A stretch of 64,000 nt of DNA from Mucilaginibacter agri (GTDB lineage: Bacteria; Bacteroidota; Bacteroidia; Sphingobacteriales; Sphingobacteriaceae): positions 930,001 through 994,000 of the forward strand of contig NZ_WWEO01000045.1 of NCBI RefSeq assembly GCF_009928685.1, in the 5' to 3' direction. A model generated the notes under the pieces. It made no database searches. It was not told the DNA's origin and was given only the letters and a program-made list of their open reading frames with translations. The position numbers and the translations under genes are program-made. Shown here piece after piece: positions 1 to 7,262 of this stretch (positions are counted from its first letter, which is position 1; the number at the start of each line of letters is the position of its first letter).

Positions 1-1045
1 CTTTGAGTTGGTCTATCGCTTGTTGCAATTTGACCTCCTGTGCATTTCGTTGCTTTTTGATAAGAGAATCTACTTTAGTTTGTTCAACAATTACCCGCGG
101 CTTCTGCCCTTGCAGGTAAAACCATACCGTACTACCTAAAAATACGATCATTAAAATGGTTAAAACCGGAATAGCTACGCTTGTTTTTCTTTTGAAATTC
201 ATCGGCACTTCATCCGGTTCCTTTGAACTTATAGCTTCTTCTCCCTTGGATTTCGATGATGAAGATGGCATGGTAGCTTCGTGTTGGGAACTTGCCTTGT
301 CATTTTGTACCAATACTGCCGTAATATTATCGCGGCCACCGTTTTGATTGGCAGCATTAACGAGCAGCTTGCATTTCTCTTTAAGGGGCATGCTTGCCGT
401 CAGGATATCGGTAATATCCTGTTTATTAACCATGTCTGTAAGGCCGTCACTGCATAGTAACAACATATCGCCCGGCAAAAATGGTGACTGCCCTGTTTCT
501 ATGTAATCTGTTTTGCTGGCTAAGTCGCTTTCGAAACCGAGTGCTTTGTTAATCTCATTACGTTTTGGATGTGCCATTGCGGCTTCTTCAGTTAACCGCT
601 GAGAATCTTCCAGATAACCCACGAAAGAATGATCTTGCGTTATTTTTACTAAAGATTGATCGCGCAGGAGGTACAAGCGGGTATCGCCAACATGGGCATA
701 ATAGAATTGATTCTTCTCGATATCGACCATAGCGAGCGTAGCTACGCAGGCCATATTTCGGCGCTCGTCAGCTTGCTGCTTATCTTTCAAAATTCGTTCA
801 TTGGCCAGATTAAAGCTTTCTATAAGCATCGGAATCACATCGCCCGATGCTGCCTTATTGATTCGATTTAAAAAAGATTCGCGGGCCAATGCGGCTGCCA
901 CTTCACCTCCTGAATATCCTCCAACTCCGTCTATTACGCAGGCTATAATCATATCGTTTTTTGCAGCCCATTGTGCAATAAACGTATCTTCGTTGTTACT
1001 ACGTTGTTTACCGGTATCGGTTATGCCAAAAAACTGATCAGCCAT
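1..1045 (-). CDS. PP2C-family Ser/Thr protein phosphatase, 3' end cut by window edge
   Basis: Metal-dependent phosphatase expected to reverse phosphorylation by the kinase encoded upstream. I translated it from the reverse strand: 348 codons are present and the frame runs open off the left edge. Visible PP2C motifs are the N-terminal D-x-G-x-x-R-x-x-N-E-D block, DGVGG (usually DGMGG), SDGLTD and GGRDNIT, which carry the acidic metal ligands. After the roughly 240-residue catalytic domain come a Ser/Lys-rich linker and one hydrophobic segment (VLTILMIVFLGSTVWFYL), so the phosphatase domain is cytoplasmic and anchored, followed by a charged, probably coiled-coil tail. The start is the ATG at 1045, which overlaps the stop of the small ORF upstream by 8 bp and suggests translational coupling. 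It is the last visible gene of the kinase operon. Family assignment is secure; the substrate is unknown. Confidence 0.88.
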   Translation of the reverse strand, partial: MADQFFGITDTGKQRSNNEDTFIAQWAAKNDMIIACVIDGVGGYSGGEVAAALARESFLNRINKAASGDVIPMLIESFNLANERILKDKQQADERRNMACVATLAMVDIEKNQFYYAHVGDTRLYLLRDQSLVKITQDHSFVGYLEDSQRLTEEAAMAHPKRNEINKALGFESDLASKTDYIETGQSPFLPGDMLLLCSDGLTDMVNKQDITDILTASMPLKEKCKLLVNAANQNGGRDNITAVLVQNDKASSQHEATMPSSSSKSKGEEAISSKEPDEVPMNFKRKTSVAIPVLTILMIVFLGSTVWFYLQGQKPRVIVEQTKVDSLIKKQRNAQEVKLQQAIDQLK

Positions 1046-1136
1046 TAGGTTTACGGGAGTTTTTAATATCCGAAAAATGTGTAACTAGTAACAAAATGCA
1101 GATCACCAATAAGCCGATAGAAAGTAGTTGCGACAT
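1038..1136 (-). CDS. Putative 32-residue single-pass membrane protein
   Basis: A tiny ORF of 33 codons fills the gap between the FHA-like gene and the phosphatase gene. It starts with MSQLLSIGLL, continues with a hydrophobic stretch (LVICILLLV) and ends with a short basic polar tail, a typical single-span membrane peptide. Its ATG lies 3 bp after the TAA of the FHA-like gene and in the same frame, and its TGA overlaps the phosphatase ATG by 8 bp. It could be a separate small membrane protein that couples translation. It could also be a membrane tail added to the upstream protein by stop-codon readthrough. I see no clear ribosome binding site, which is normal in this phylum. No function is assigned. 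Confidence 0.45.
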   Translation of the reverse strand: MSQLLSIGLLVICILLLVTHFSDIKNSRKPNG

Positions 1137-1139
1137 TGA

Positions 1140-2102
1140 TTATGGTTTAAAAATGTTAACACCTACAATTCCGTTCAAAAGCATTTTTGAGTTTAAGGGC
1201 AACTCGGTCCAAGCCGGTGAATTAATATCACTTGCAACTACCTCATTCTCATTCAAAATGGTACGCTCGCCAAAAGAAGCGAGATAGAATTTACCATCTG
1301 ATCTGTTGTACCTGATTTTCAAATGCGGCGTATTTACCCAATCAGAAGGTATTTTAAATATATTAATATCATCTCGCTCGTCTTCACTACCGGTGACGAT
1401 AATCTCGTCTTCAGTCATAAAGTATTCTACTTTTTTGCCTGCAAACTGCTTTTCGGGCAAAATGGTTTCAAAGCGAGCCACGCTCTTTTGCGACTTGTTA
1501 GGGGCACTAACTTCAGGATTACTCTCCCGATATTCAAAATTATTAACGTAAGGCAACTCGTAATAACCTTCGCTGTAATAATTAAAATCTTTCATTACAT
1601 CCTGGCTAATATCAAAAGTTTGCGCAATACCAGTATGACGCGGGATAAACGTTACCCGGAGATTTTCTTCCTTTTGGGTGTTACCGGGCATCAGTTTGCC
1701 TATGAAGCCAATATCTCCACGGGCATAATCGGGGTGTGAAACCAATCTAAATACCCATTTAGAACTCGACGGTACTACTGTACTGCCAGATTCATGGCTT
1801 TGCTTTAGTATTTCATAGAACTTTTTAACGCTCTCATTAACTATTAGCCCGAATAAGCCCTGTTTATTATGCATAAATTCTGTATAGTCTTCGGAATTAA
1901 AGCTGATAATAAACTCGTGATAGAACACCACGCGGCCTGCGAATGAAAGCTCTCTTATAGAATCATTGAACTTCCCGAGTATGTAGTTATATACATCGTC
2001 GGGTGTAAGTGCATTTACTTTGGCTTTTTTATCTGCACTGCCAGATGTTAAAAACCAATCCTGTAAACCAATACGCTGCCAGATAGATGCTTTTGACTCC
2101 AT
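1140..2102 (-). CDS. FHA/DUF3662-like phosphosignalling adaptor (tentative)
   Basis: Soluble protein of 320 residues with no signal peptide. The N-terminal part (about residues 30-115) alternates helices and strands and resembles the DUF3662 domain found at the start of FhaA-type proteins. The C-terminal 95 residues look like a degenerate forkhead-associated (FHA) sandwich: a strand with a regular H-L-K-I-R-Y-N core, the ILNENEV turn, and a final LNGIVGVNIF strand. FHA domains bind phosphothreonine, and their genes often sit with Ser/Thr kinase and PP2C genes, as here, where the kinase lies 35 bp upstream. The assignment comes from reading by eye plus context. The canonical FHA Gly-Arg and Ser-x-x-His motifs are not obvious, so phosphopeptide binding is inferred. 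Confidence 0.45.
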   Translation of the reverse strand: MESKASIWQRIGLQDWFLTSGSADKKAKVNALTPDDVYNYILGKFNDSIRELSFAGRVVFYHEFIISFNSEDYTEFMHNKQGLFGLIVNESVKKFYEILKQSHESGSTVVPSSSKWVFRLVSHPDYARGDIGFIGKLMPGNTQKEENLRVTFIPRHTGIAQTFDISQDVMKDFNYYSEGYYELPYVNNFEYRESNPEVSAPNKSQKSVARFETILPEKQFAGKKVEYFMTEDEIIVTGSEDERDDINIFKIPSDWVNTPHLKIRYNRSDGKFYLASFGERTILNENEVVASDINSPAWTELPLNSKMLLNGIVGVNIFKP

Positions 2103-2137
2103 ATATTATTTTAAAGCTTTTAAATATAACTACCTTC

Positions 2138-3484
2138 TTATGGATTATTTTTAACTGTGTCTGCTGTCGTAGAATCTTGCTGTGGCAATACGCTCTGCCT
2201 CGCTTTCTCAATTTGTTCCTGAATGCTCCGCTTGGTAGAATCTGCTACCTGTTGTTTATCTAAGTAATCTGTATTGGTTTTCTGCTCGGGTTCAGTATAA
2301 TTGTTGTCGGTGGTATCTCGCGCTGGCACTGAGTCTCTGGGCTGGGCAGTAGCGAGCGGCATAACTTTAGGTTTACTTTGATGAAGAAAAGAGTATCCTA
2401 TGTAACCGAACGAACACACCAATAAAATTATTAACCCTGTAAAAAGAGATTTGGAGAGATGCATCATCCCACTATAATTCAAGGAGTCTTGGTTCGATGG
2501 ATTTGACAGCGGTGCTATATGTTCAAGTTCCTGTTTTACTGGGGCTTTAGTTACCGGAGTAATTTCATTTCGAATTTCGACGATACTGTTATAAACAATT
2601 GCCGCTTGAAGCTCCATGCCATTTTTGTAGCGACCTTGCGGCGATTTTTCGAGGCATTTGGCAACCAACTTCAACAGCCAAAGTGGTACTTGCAACTCGT
2701 AATCCTGCTTTTCTTTAGGCCAACTTTCGGGCATATTCTTTTTCCGCAGACCAATAATATCGGGTACTGGAGTCTCCATATGCGACATCATCACGGTATT
2801 ACGTGAAGTTTCACCATTGTCGTGCAACGGAAAAGGCACCTGCCCCGCTAACAGCTCATAGATAATTACGCCGTAGCTATAAATATCTGTTTGCATCAGC
2901 ATTTGCCCGTCGTTTTGCTCTGGTGCCATAAACTCAATTGCCCCCGCATGGCGTATACTGCTTCGCCGTTGCTCATCGGACATTACAGAAAGGCCAAAAT
3001 CCAACAGCACATAATTGCCTGAATGTATATTGAATTTAACGTTGTTACTTTTAATATCGCCATGCCTCACACCTACCTTGTGGCAATGTGCCAGGGCACT
3101 GGCTAATTGATCGGCAAGTTTTATAACCTCTTTTATAGTGAAGATTTTTTCGTGAGGGGGTTTCAGTAATTCCTCCAAATCGGGTCCATCTATAAACTCC
3201 ATTTCTATGAATGGGAATGAGCCGCTTTCCGTAATGCCCGAGTTTAAAATCTTAACTACATTAGGGTTGGGGATCTCGTTAACCTTTTTTAGCTTTTCTA
3301 CCTCGTTTAAAAAATTACGATAGTTTTTATCGTCCGTGCTCTCGGTGTGGATTGGTGTAGGCAATAACTTTACGGCACTAATTATTGGTCCCATCCGTCG
3401 GCCTTTATAAACAGAACCTTGTCCGCCGGTACGTAGTGCGCCCAGATTTTCTAAACCCTCAGCTATTGTAAATACTTTACTCAT
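2138..3484 (-). CDS. Membrane-anchored eukaryotic-like Ser/Thr protein kinase
   Basis: PknB-like kinase of 448 residues. The catalytic domain spans about residues 10-300, with Gly-rich loop TGGQGSVYKG, ATP lysine K39 (SAVKLL), helix-C Glu61, catalytic loop HGDIKSNN (D143), Mg-binding DFG (D162) and MAPEQ at the end of the activation segment. The residue before the catalytic Asp is Gly rather than Arg, so this is a non-RD kinase. A Pro-rich linker leads to one membrane segment (about 348-366) and a Gln/Thr/Asp-rich tail of roughly 80 residues outside the membrane. That tail lacks recognisable PASTA repeats, so the signal sensed is not apparent. It is the first gene of an operon with the FHA-like adaptor and the PP2C phosphatase: writer, probable reader and eraser together. 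Confidence 0.9.
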   Translation of the reverse strand: MSKVFTIAEGLENLGALRTGGQGSVYKGRRMGPIISAVKLLPTPIHTESTDDKNYRNFLNEVEKLKKVNEIPNPNVVKILNSGITESGSFPFIEMEFIDGPDLEELLKPPHEKIFTIKEVIKLADQLASALAHCHKVGVRHGDIKSNNVKFNIHSGNYVLLDFGLSVMSDEQRRSSIRHAGAIEFMAPEQNDGQMLMQTDIYSYGVIIYELLAGQVPFPLHDNGETSRNTVMMSHMETPVPDIIGLRKKNMPESWPKEKQDYELQVPLWLLKLVAKCLEKSPQGRYKNGMELQAAIVYNSIVEIRNEITPVTKAPVKQELEHIAPLSNPSNQDSLNYSGMMHLSKSLFTGLIILLVCSFGYIGYSFLHQSKPKVMPLATAQPRDSVPARDTTDNNYTEPEQKTNTDYLDKQQVADSTKRSIQEQIEKARQSVLPQQDSTTADTVKNNP

Positions 3485-3722
3485 GCCTTAATCAATGCTC
3501 AAATTGTAATTGCATATTAACGTTAACAACCGTGTTATGTTTAGAAACGAATAGTTTAATACTTAAGTGTAAATGTATAACTCGAATAGATTTTCACTAT
3601 AAACCAAGCTAAAAACTTAAACATAAATATAAAATAAAACTAATGATTACGGCGCGAAGGGCAATAAGGTGGGTTATTTCACTGCTCTTTACTATTATAT
3701 CTGCATTCTCGCTTATAAAAGG

Positions 3723-3730
3723 TATCTTTG
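3723..3730 (+). promoter_or_regulatory. Bacteroidetes -7 box upstream of the cold-shock gene
   Basis: TATCTTTG matches the Bacteroidetes consensus TAnnTTTG and lies 18 bp before the cold-shock start codon. It would give a 5' leader of only about 10-15 nt, unlike the long leaders of proteobacterial cspA genes. No clear -33 element is seen, so this is a motif match only. Confidence 0.35.
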
Positions 3731-3748
3731 ACACCAAAATATATTCTA

Positions 3749-3937
3749 ATGCAAACAGGAACAGTAAAATTTTTCAATACAGAAAAAGGATTTGGATTTA
3801 TCACACTTAGCAATGGTAGCGAAGTATTTGTTCACTCAAGTGGTCTTATCGACACTATCCGTGAAAACGATAGCGTTGAATTCGAAATAGAGCAGGGCAA
3901 AAAAGGTCCTAACGCGGTAAGAGTTAAAATAGCTTAA
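3749..3937 (+). CDS. Cold-shock domain protein
   Basis: Small single-strand nucleic-acid-binding protein of 62 residues, one five-stranded OB-fold. It begins MQTGTVKFFN and carries both RNA-binding motifs, RNP1 (KGFGFIT) and RNP2 (VFVHSS). Members act as RNA chaperones or antiterminators in the cytoplasm, either on cold shock or constitutively. I chose the ATG at 3749 rather than the in-frame TTG at 3728, because family members begin just before the T-G-x-V-K-F-F strand and the TTG is part of the putative -7 box. It is monocistronic and closed by a strong hairpin terminator 19 bp after the stop. It diverges from the kinase operon across a 264-bp gap. Confidence 0.95.
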   Translation: MQTGTVKFFNTEKGFGFITLSNGSEVFVHSSGLIDTIRENDSVEFEIEQGKKGPNAVRVKIA

Positions 3938-3955
3938 TACAAGCGTAAATGAGAT

Positions 3956-3994
3956 AAAAGCATTCTTCGTTACCGGAGAATGCTTTTATTTTTT
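3956..3994 (+). terminator. Rho-independent terminator after the cold-shock gene
   Basis: An 11-bp perfect stem (AAAAGCATTCT paired with AGAATGCTTTT) with a 10-nt loop is followed by ATTTTTT. Its A- and T-rich flanks could make it work in both directions, also stopping the opposing DUF779 operon. Confidence 0.85.
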
Positions 3995-4022
3995 CAGACT
4001 GTTTTGGTCAAAATGGACTGCA

Positions 4023-4391
4023 TTAGCAATTGCCAATGGGTTCAAGATTTTCTAATTCCTCATCAGTAAATAAGCGGGATTGAATGAGGAAACCCACATC
4101 AAGTGTGGATTCGAGCGAGAAGCTTGCAGCGCGCCCTTCCATAGCATCTAATGTGAGCTGAGTATGTTGCCAATAGGCAAATTGGTCGGCAGCCATATAA
4201 AATTTGCAGCCCTCAACCTCACCAATACACACGTCATTACTCCCTATTAAAAAACCGCCTTTTTCGAAACAGTGCGGATAAGATCCTTCGCAACAGCCGC
4301 CACTTTGATGAAACATCAGTTCGCCATATTCTGCTTTAAGCCGAGCAATAACCTCTTTAGCATTGTCGGTCGCTAATATCCTCTTTACCAT
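4023..4391 (-). CDS. DUF779 protein associated with aldehyde dehydrogenase
   Basis: Protein of 122 residues in the DUF779 family. It shows the family's Cys-rich motif HQSGGCCEGSYPHC near residues 28-41 and a second Cys pair (CIGEVEGC), with the segment YWQHTQLTLDAMEGRAASFSLES after it. This family is commonly encoded beside ExaC/AldB-type aldehyde dehydrogenases, as here, where it is the last gene of the ALDH-ADH operon and starts 24 bp after the ADH gene. The Cys arrangement suggests metal binding or redox chemistry, but the biochemical role is not established. The protein is cytoplasmic, without signal peptide. Family call secure, function open. Confidence 0.85.
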   Translation of the reverse strand: MVKRILATDNAKEVIARLKAEYGELMFHQSGGCCEGSYPHCFEKGGFLIGSNDVCIGEVEGCKFYMAADQFAYWQHTQLTLDAMEGRAASFSLESTLDVGFLIQSRLFTDEELENLEPIGNC

Positions 4392-4415
4392 ACAGCCTCC
4401 TTTTAAAACAGTTAT

Positions 4416-5477
4416 TTAGCCGTTAATGTCAATCAATATCTTCACCTGCGATGGATTGCTTACCAACGCTTCGAAGCCATCTTTAACGATGTTATTAAGT
4501 GTTATTTTTTGCGTAACCAGCTTTTCTACCGGCATACGCCCCGAGTCGATCAAATTAATAACCTCCGGAAAAATGTTGCGGTAGGCAATAATACCCTTTA
4601 TCGTAATCTCACGTACTACCTGTGCAAAAGCATCATGCGTAACCGGTTTACCAAACAAAGCTACCAATACTCCTGTGCCGCCATTTTTTAGGCTGGCAAT
4701 GCCGGCATCAAATGTGGCTTGAACGCCCGCGGCATCAAGGTAAATATCGGCACCACCGTTTGTAATTGCTTTTACCTGGGCGGGTATATTTTCAGATTTC
4801 CCATTAATTATGTGTGATGCCCCTATTTCTTGTGCTTTTTCCAGCCGTTTATCGGCAACATCAACCACAATAACTTTGGTAGCCCCGGCTGCGATAGCAG
4901 CCTGTACGCAAAGCAGGCCGATTGGGCCGGCGCCGAAAATAACGCAACTTTGTCCCAGCTTTAATCCGCTTTGTAATACGGCGTATACAGCCACAGCGGC
5001 AGGCTCAACCAAAGCACCTTGTTCAAACGACATGCTATCAGGTATTTTGTGCACCATATAATCTTCTACTACGGTGTATTTGGCAAAGCCGCCGTTTGAT
5101 GTTAATCCTACAAATCCTAGCGGTTCCGACAGGTTATACTCGCCATTGGTAATAAATGGACTATCCGGATTACGAAACAAGGGTTCAACCACTACACGGT
5201 CGCCCTTTTTAACATTGGTAACGCCTTCACCCACTTCTTCCACAATCCCGGCAAATTCATGGCCAAGGGTGGTAACACCTACGTGTCCGTTTAATGGATA
5301 AGGAGTTGTGGCGGGAATAAGCATTGGTCCATGGGTGTACTCGTGCAGATCGGAGCCACAAATACCTGCGTATTGAACGGCAATTTTTACTTGGCTTTTG
5401 CCTGCTTGTGGCACATCGGCATCTTCAACTCTAATGTCTTTCGCTGCATACCAGCGCGCTGCTTGCATTTTACTCAT
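4416..5477 (-). CDS. Zn-dependent alcohol / 2,3-butanediol dehydrogenase-like (MDR family)
   Basis: Medium-chain dehydrogenase/reductase of 353 residues. It should oxidise a secondary alcohol or vicinal diol, or reduce the matching ketone, with NAD(H). Catalytic zinc ligands are visible as C40 (AGICGSDLHEY) and H73-E74 (LGHEFAG), with a further Glu in ALVEPAAVAVY. The Rossmann fold has GAGPIG and an Asp after beta-2 (VVDVAD), which favours NAD over NADP. The loop that usually carries four Cys for a structural zinc, just after GDRVVVEP, has no Cys here. Sequence resemblance is strongest to butanediol dehydrogenases, but sorbitol- and threonine-dehydrogenase relatives look similar. Co-transcription with an aldehyde dehydrogenase suggests stepwise alcohol oxidation or aldehyde detoxification. 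Confidence 0.82.
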   Translation of the reverse strand: MSKMQAARWYAAKDIRVEDADVPQAGKSQVKIAVQYAGICGSDLHEYTHGPMLIPATTPYPLNGHVGVTTLGHEFAGIVEEVGEGVTNVKKGDRVVVEPLFRNPDSPFITNGEYNLSEPLGFVGLTSNGGFAKYTVVEDYMVHKIPDSMSFEQGALVEPAAVAVYAVLQSGLKLGQSCVIFGAGPIGLLCVQAAIAAGATKVIVVDVADKRLEKAQEIGASHIINGKSENIPAQVKAITNGGADIYLDAAGVQATFDAGIASLKNGGTGVLVALFGKPVTHDAFAQVVREITIKGIIAYRNIFPEVINLIDSGRMPVEKLVTQKITLNNIVKDGFEALVSNPSQVKILIDING

Positions 5478-5508
5478 GTTTTAATAATTATTATAGGTAG
5501 AAAAAGAA

Positions 5509-5536
5509 GGGCGACGTATTTAAATACGCGCGCCCC
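5509..5536 (-). terminator. Intercistronic hairpin between ALDH and ADH genes
   Basis: The 68-bp gap between the two genes holds an inverted repeat of CGTATTT and AAATACG extended by GGGCG and CGCCC across a small internal loop. There is no clean T-run, so it may attenuate transcription or protect the upstream mRNA rather than end it. Confidence 0.4.
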
Positions 5537-5545
5537 GGTGTAATG

Positions 5546-7051
5546 CTAAAAGAAACCCAGTTTGTTTTTATCGTATGATATCAACATGTTTTTCGTGCTG
5601 CGATAATGATCGAGCATCATTTTATGATTTTCGCGTCCAAAGCCCGATTTCTTGTAACCGCCAAATGGTGCATGGGCGGGGTAAGCATGATATTGGTTAA
5701 CCCAAACCCTACCGGCTTGAATGGCACGCGGCACCTGATAAAGCTCATGCGCATCGCGTGTCCAAACGCCGGCCCCCAAACCATAAAGTGTATCATTTGC
5801 AATTTCAATAGCCTCGTCAACAGTTTTAAATGTAGTAACACATACCACGGGGCCAAATATCTCCTCCTGAAAAATGCGCATCTTATTATTGCCTTTCAGG
5901 ATAGTGGGTTCTATATAATAACCGGTGTCCAGATCGCCAGGAAGTTTGTTTGCGTTACCACCGGTTAAAACCTCGGCGCCCTCCTCCTTACCAATTTTGA
6001 GGTATGATAAAATCTTTTGATACTGCTCATTTGAAGTCTGTGCCCCCATTGTACTTGTTTTATCTAATGGATGACCTGTTTTAATAGCTTTGGTACGCTC
6101 AATTACGCGCGCAATAAACTTGTCGTAAATACTTTCCTGAATAAGCATACGCGATGGGCAGGTACAAACCTCGCCTTGATTTAATGCAAACATTACAGCG
6201 CCTTCCACGGCCTTGTCAAAAAATGCATCGTCCTCGGCCGCTACCGATTCGAAGAAAATATTGGGAGATTTTCCACCCAACTCCATAGTAGAAGGAATAA
6301 TATTCTCCGCTGCATACTGCATAATTAAGCGACCTGATGTAGTGCTACCCGTAAATGCTACTTTCGAAATACGTGACGAAGTTGCCAGCGGTTTGCCCAC
6401 TTCAATACCATAACCATTAACTACATTTAATACACCCGGAGGCAAAATATCACCAATAAGTTCCATCAAAATCATAATGGATGCAGGGGTTTGCTCAGCC
6501 GGTTTAACTACGGTACAACAGCCAGCGGCTAATGCGGGCGCAATTTTCCAGGTGGCCATTAACAGTGGAAAATTCCATGGAATAATTTGCGCTACCACGC
6601 CGATTGGTTCGTGCAGATTAATACTTACAGTAAACTCATCGTGTTCTGATATGCTACCTTCATCGGCCCTGATAACGCCAGCAAAATATCTAAAATGGTC
6701 TACCACCAATGGTAAATCGGCAGCAAGCGTTTCGCGGATTGCTTTACCATTATCAATCGTTTCTACCGTGGCCAGATACTCTAAATTGTCTTCAATCTTC
6801 TGTGCTATTTGCAACAGTAAATTGCTGCGATAAGTAGCAGAACTTTTGCTCCAGGTTTTAAATGCCTCATGCGCCGCATCTAATGCCAGCTCCACATCTT
6901 CCTTGCTCGAACGCGCCGCTTTTGTAAATACTTTGCCATCAATCGGCGATATGTTGTCGAAATAAACACCTTTAACAGGTGGCACAAATTTACCCCCGAT
7001 AAAATTATCGTAATGGGGTTTAAAGGTTGGTTTCGCTACTACATTTTCCAT
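5546..7051 (-). CDS. NAD(P)-dependent aldehyde dehydrogenase (ExaC/AldB type)
   Basis: Oxidises an aldehyde, probably acetaldehyde or another short-chain aldehyde, to the acid in the cytoplasm. The 501-residue length is typical. Active-site residues are N160 (IPWNFP), K183 (VVKPAEQ), general base E257 (MELGGKSPN) and the nucleophile C296 in NQGEVCTCPSR. The NQGEVCTCPSR signature and the C-terminal GGYKKSGFGRENH match the acetaldehyde dehydrogenase group that travels with DUF779. It is the first gene of the minus operon ALDH-ADH-DUF779 and diverges from an araC-type regulator across 211 bp holding -7 boxes for both directions and a paired inverted repeat. The exact substrate cannot be read from sequence. 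Confidence 0.93.
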   Translation of the reverse strand: MENVVAKPTFKPHYDNFIGGKFVPPVKGVYFDNISPIDGKVFTKAARSSKEDVELALDAAHEAFKTWSKSSATYRSNLLLQIAQKIEDNLEYLATVETIDNGKAIRETLAADLPLVVDHFRYFAGVIRADEGSISEHDEFTVSINLHEPIGVVAQIIPWNFPLLMATWKIAPALAAGCCTVVKPAEQTPASIMILMELIGDILPPGVLNVVNGYGIEVGKPLATSSRISKVAFTGSTTSGRLIMQYAAENIIPSTMELGGKSPNIFFESVAAEDDAFFDKAVEGAVMFALNQGEVCTCPSRMLIQESIYDKFIARVIERTKAIKTGHPLDKTSTMGAQTSNEQYQKILSYLKIGKEEGAEVLTGGNANKLPGDLDTGYYIEPTILKGNNKMRIFQEEIFGPVVCVTTFKTVDEAIEIANDTLYGLGAGVWTRDAHELYQVPRAIQAGRVWVNQYHAYPAHAPFGGYKKSGFGRENHKMMLDHYRSTKNMLISYDKNKLGFF

Positions 7052-7131
7052 GAGTATATCATTATTTTATGGTTTATAAACAGACCTGGGTTGTATTGAT
7101 ATTAACCCTTATTGATCAGGAATTGGTGGTA

Positions 7132-7139
7132 CAAACCTA
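7132..7139 (-). promoter_or_regulatory. -7 box for the aldehyde dehydrogenase operon
   Basis: On the minus strand this reads TAGGTTTG, a match to TAnnTTTG, placing the transcription start about 70-75 nt before the ALDH ATG. A GATAGTATA half-site begins 20 bp upstream of it, where an activator could contact polymerase. Confidence 0.4.
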
Positions 7140-7158
7140 CGGGCTATGGCTAAGGGTA

Positions 7159-7209
7159 GATAGTATAATTGTTGCAACACATAGCATTATCGTCTCACTA
7201 TATACTATC
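7159..7209. promoter_or_regulatory. Candidate AraC-regulator operator: paired inverted repeat
   Basis: GATAGTATA (7159-7167) and its exact reverse complement TATACTATC (7201-7209) have centres 42 bp apart, about four helical turns, so both lie on the same DNA face. They sit between the two divergent -7 boxes. Binding of the adjacent AraC-family regulator is an inference from position. Confidence 0.45.
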
Positions 7210-7224
7210 GCATACAAATACCGT

Positions 7225-7232
7225 TATATTTG
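7225..7232 (+). promoter_or_regulatory. -7 box for the AraC-family regulator
   Basis: TATATTTG matches TAnnTTTG and ends 30 bp before the chosen ATG at 7263. The downstream half-site TATACTATC lies 15 bp upstream of it, a position that would allow autoregulation. Confidence 0.4.
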
Positions 7233-7262
7233 GGTAACCAGTTGTATTTAACCTTTGTCCTG

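Noticed and set aside
1323..1739. 138-codon open frame on the plus strand
   Set aside because: Lies wholly antisense to the FHA-like gene, has no domain-like composition and no promoter, so it is a shadow frame.
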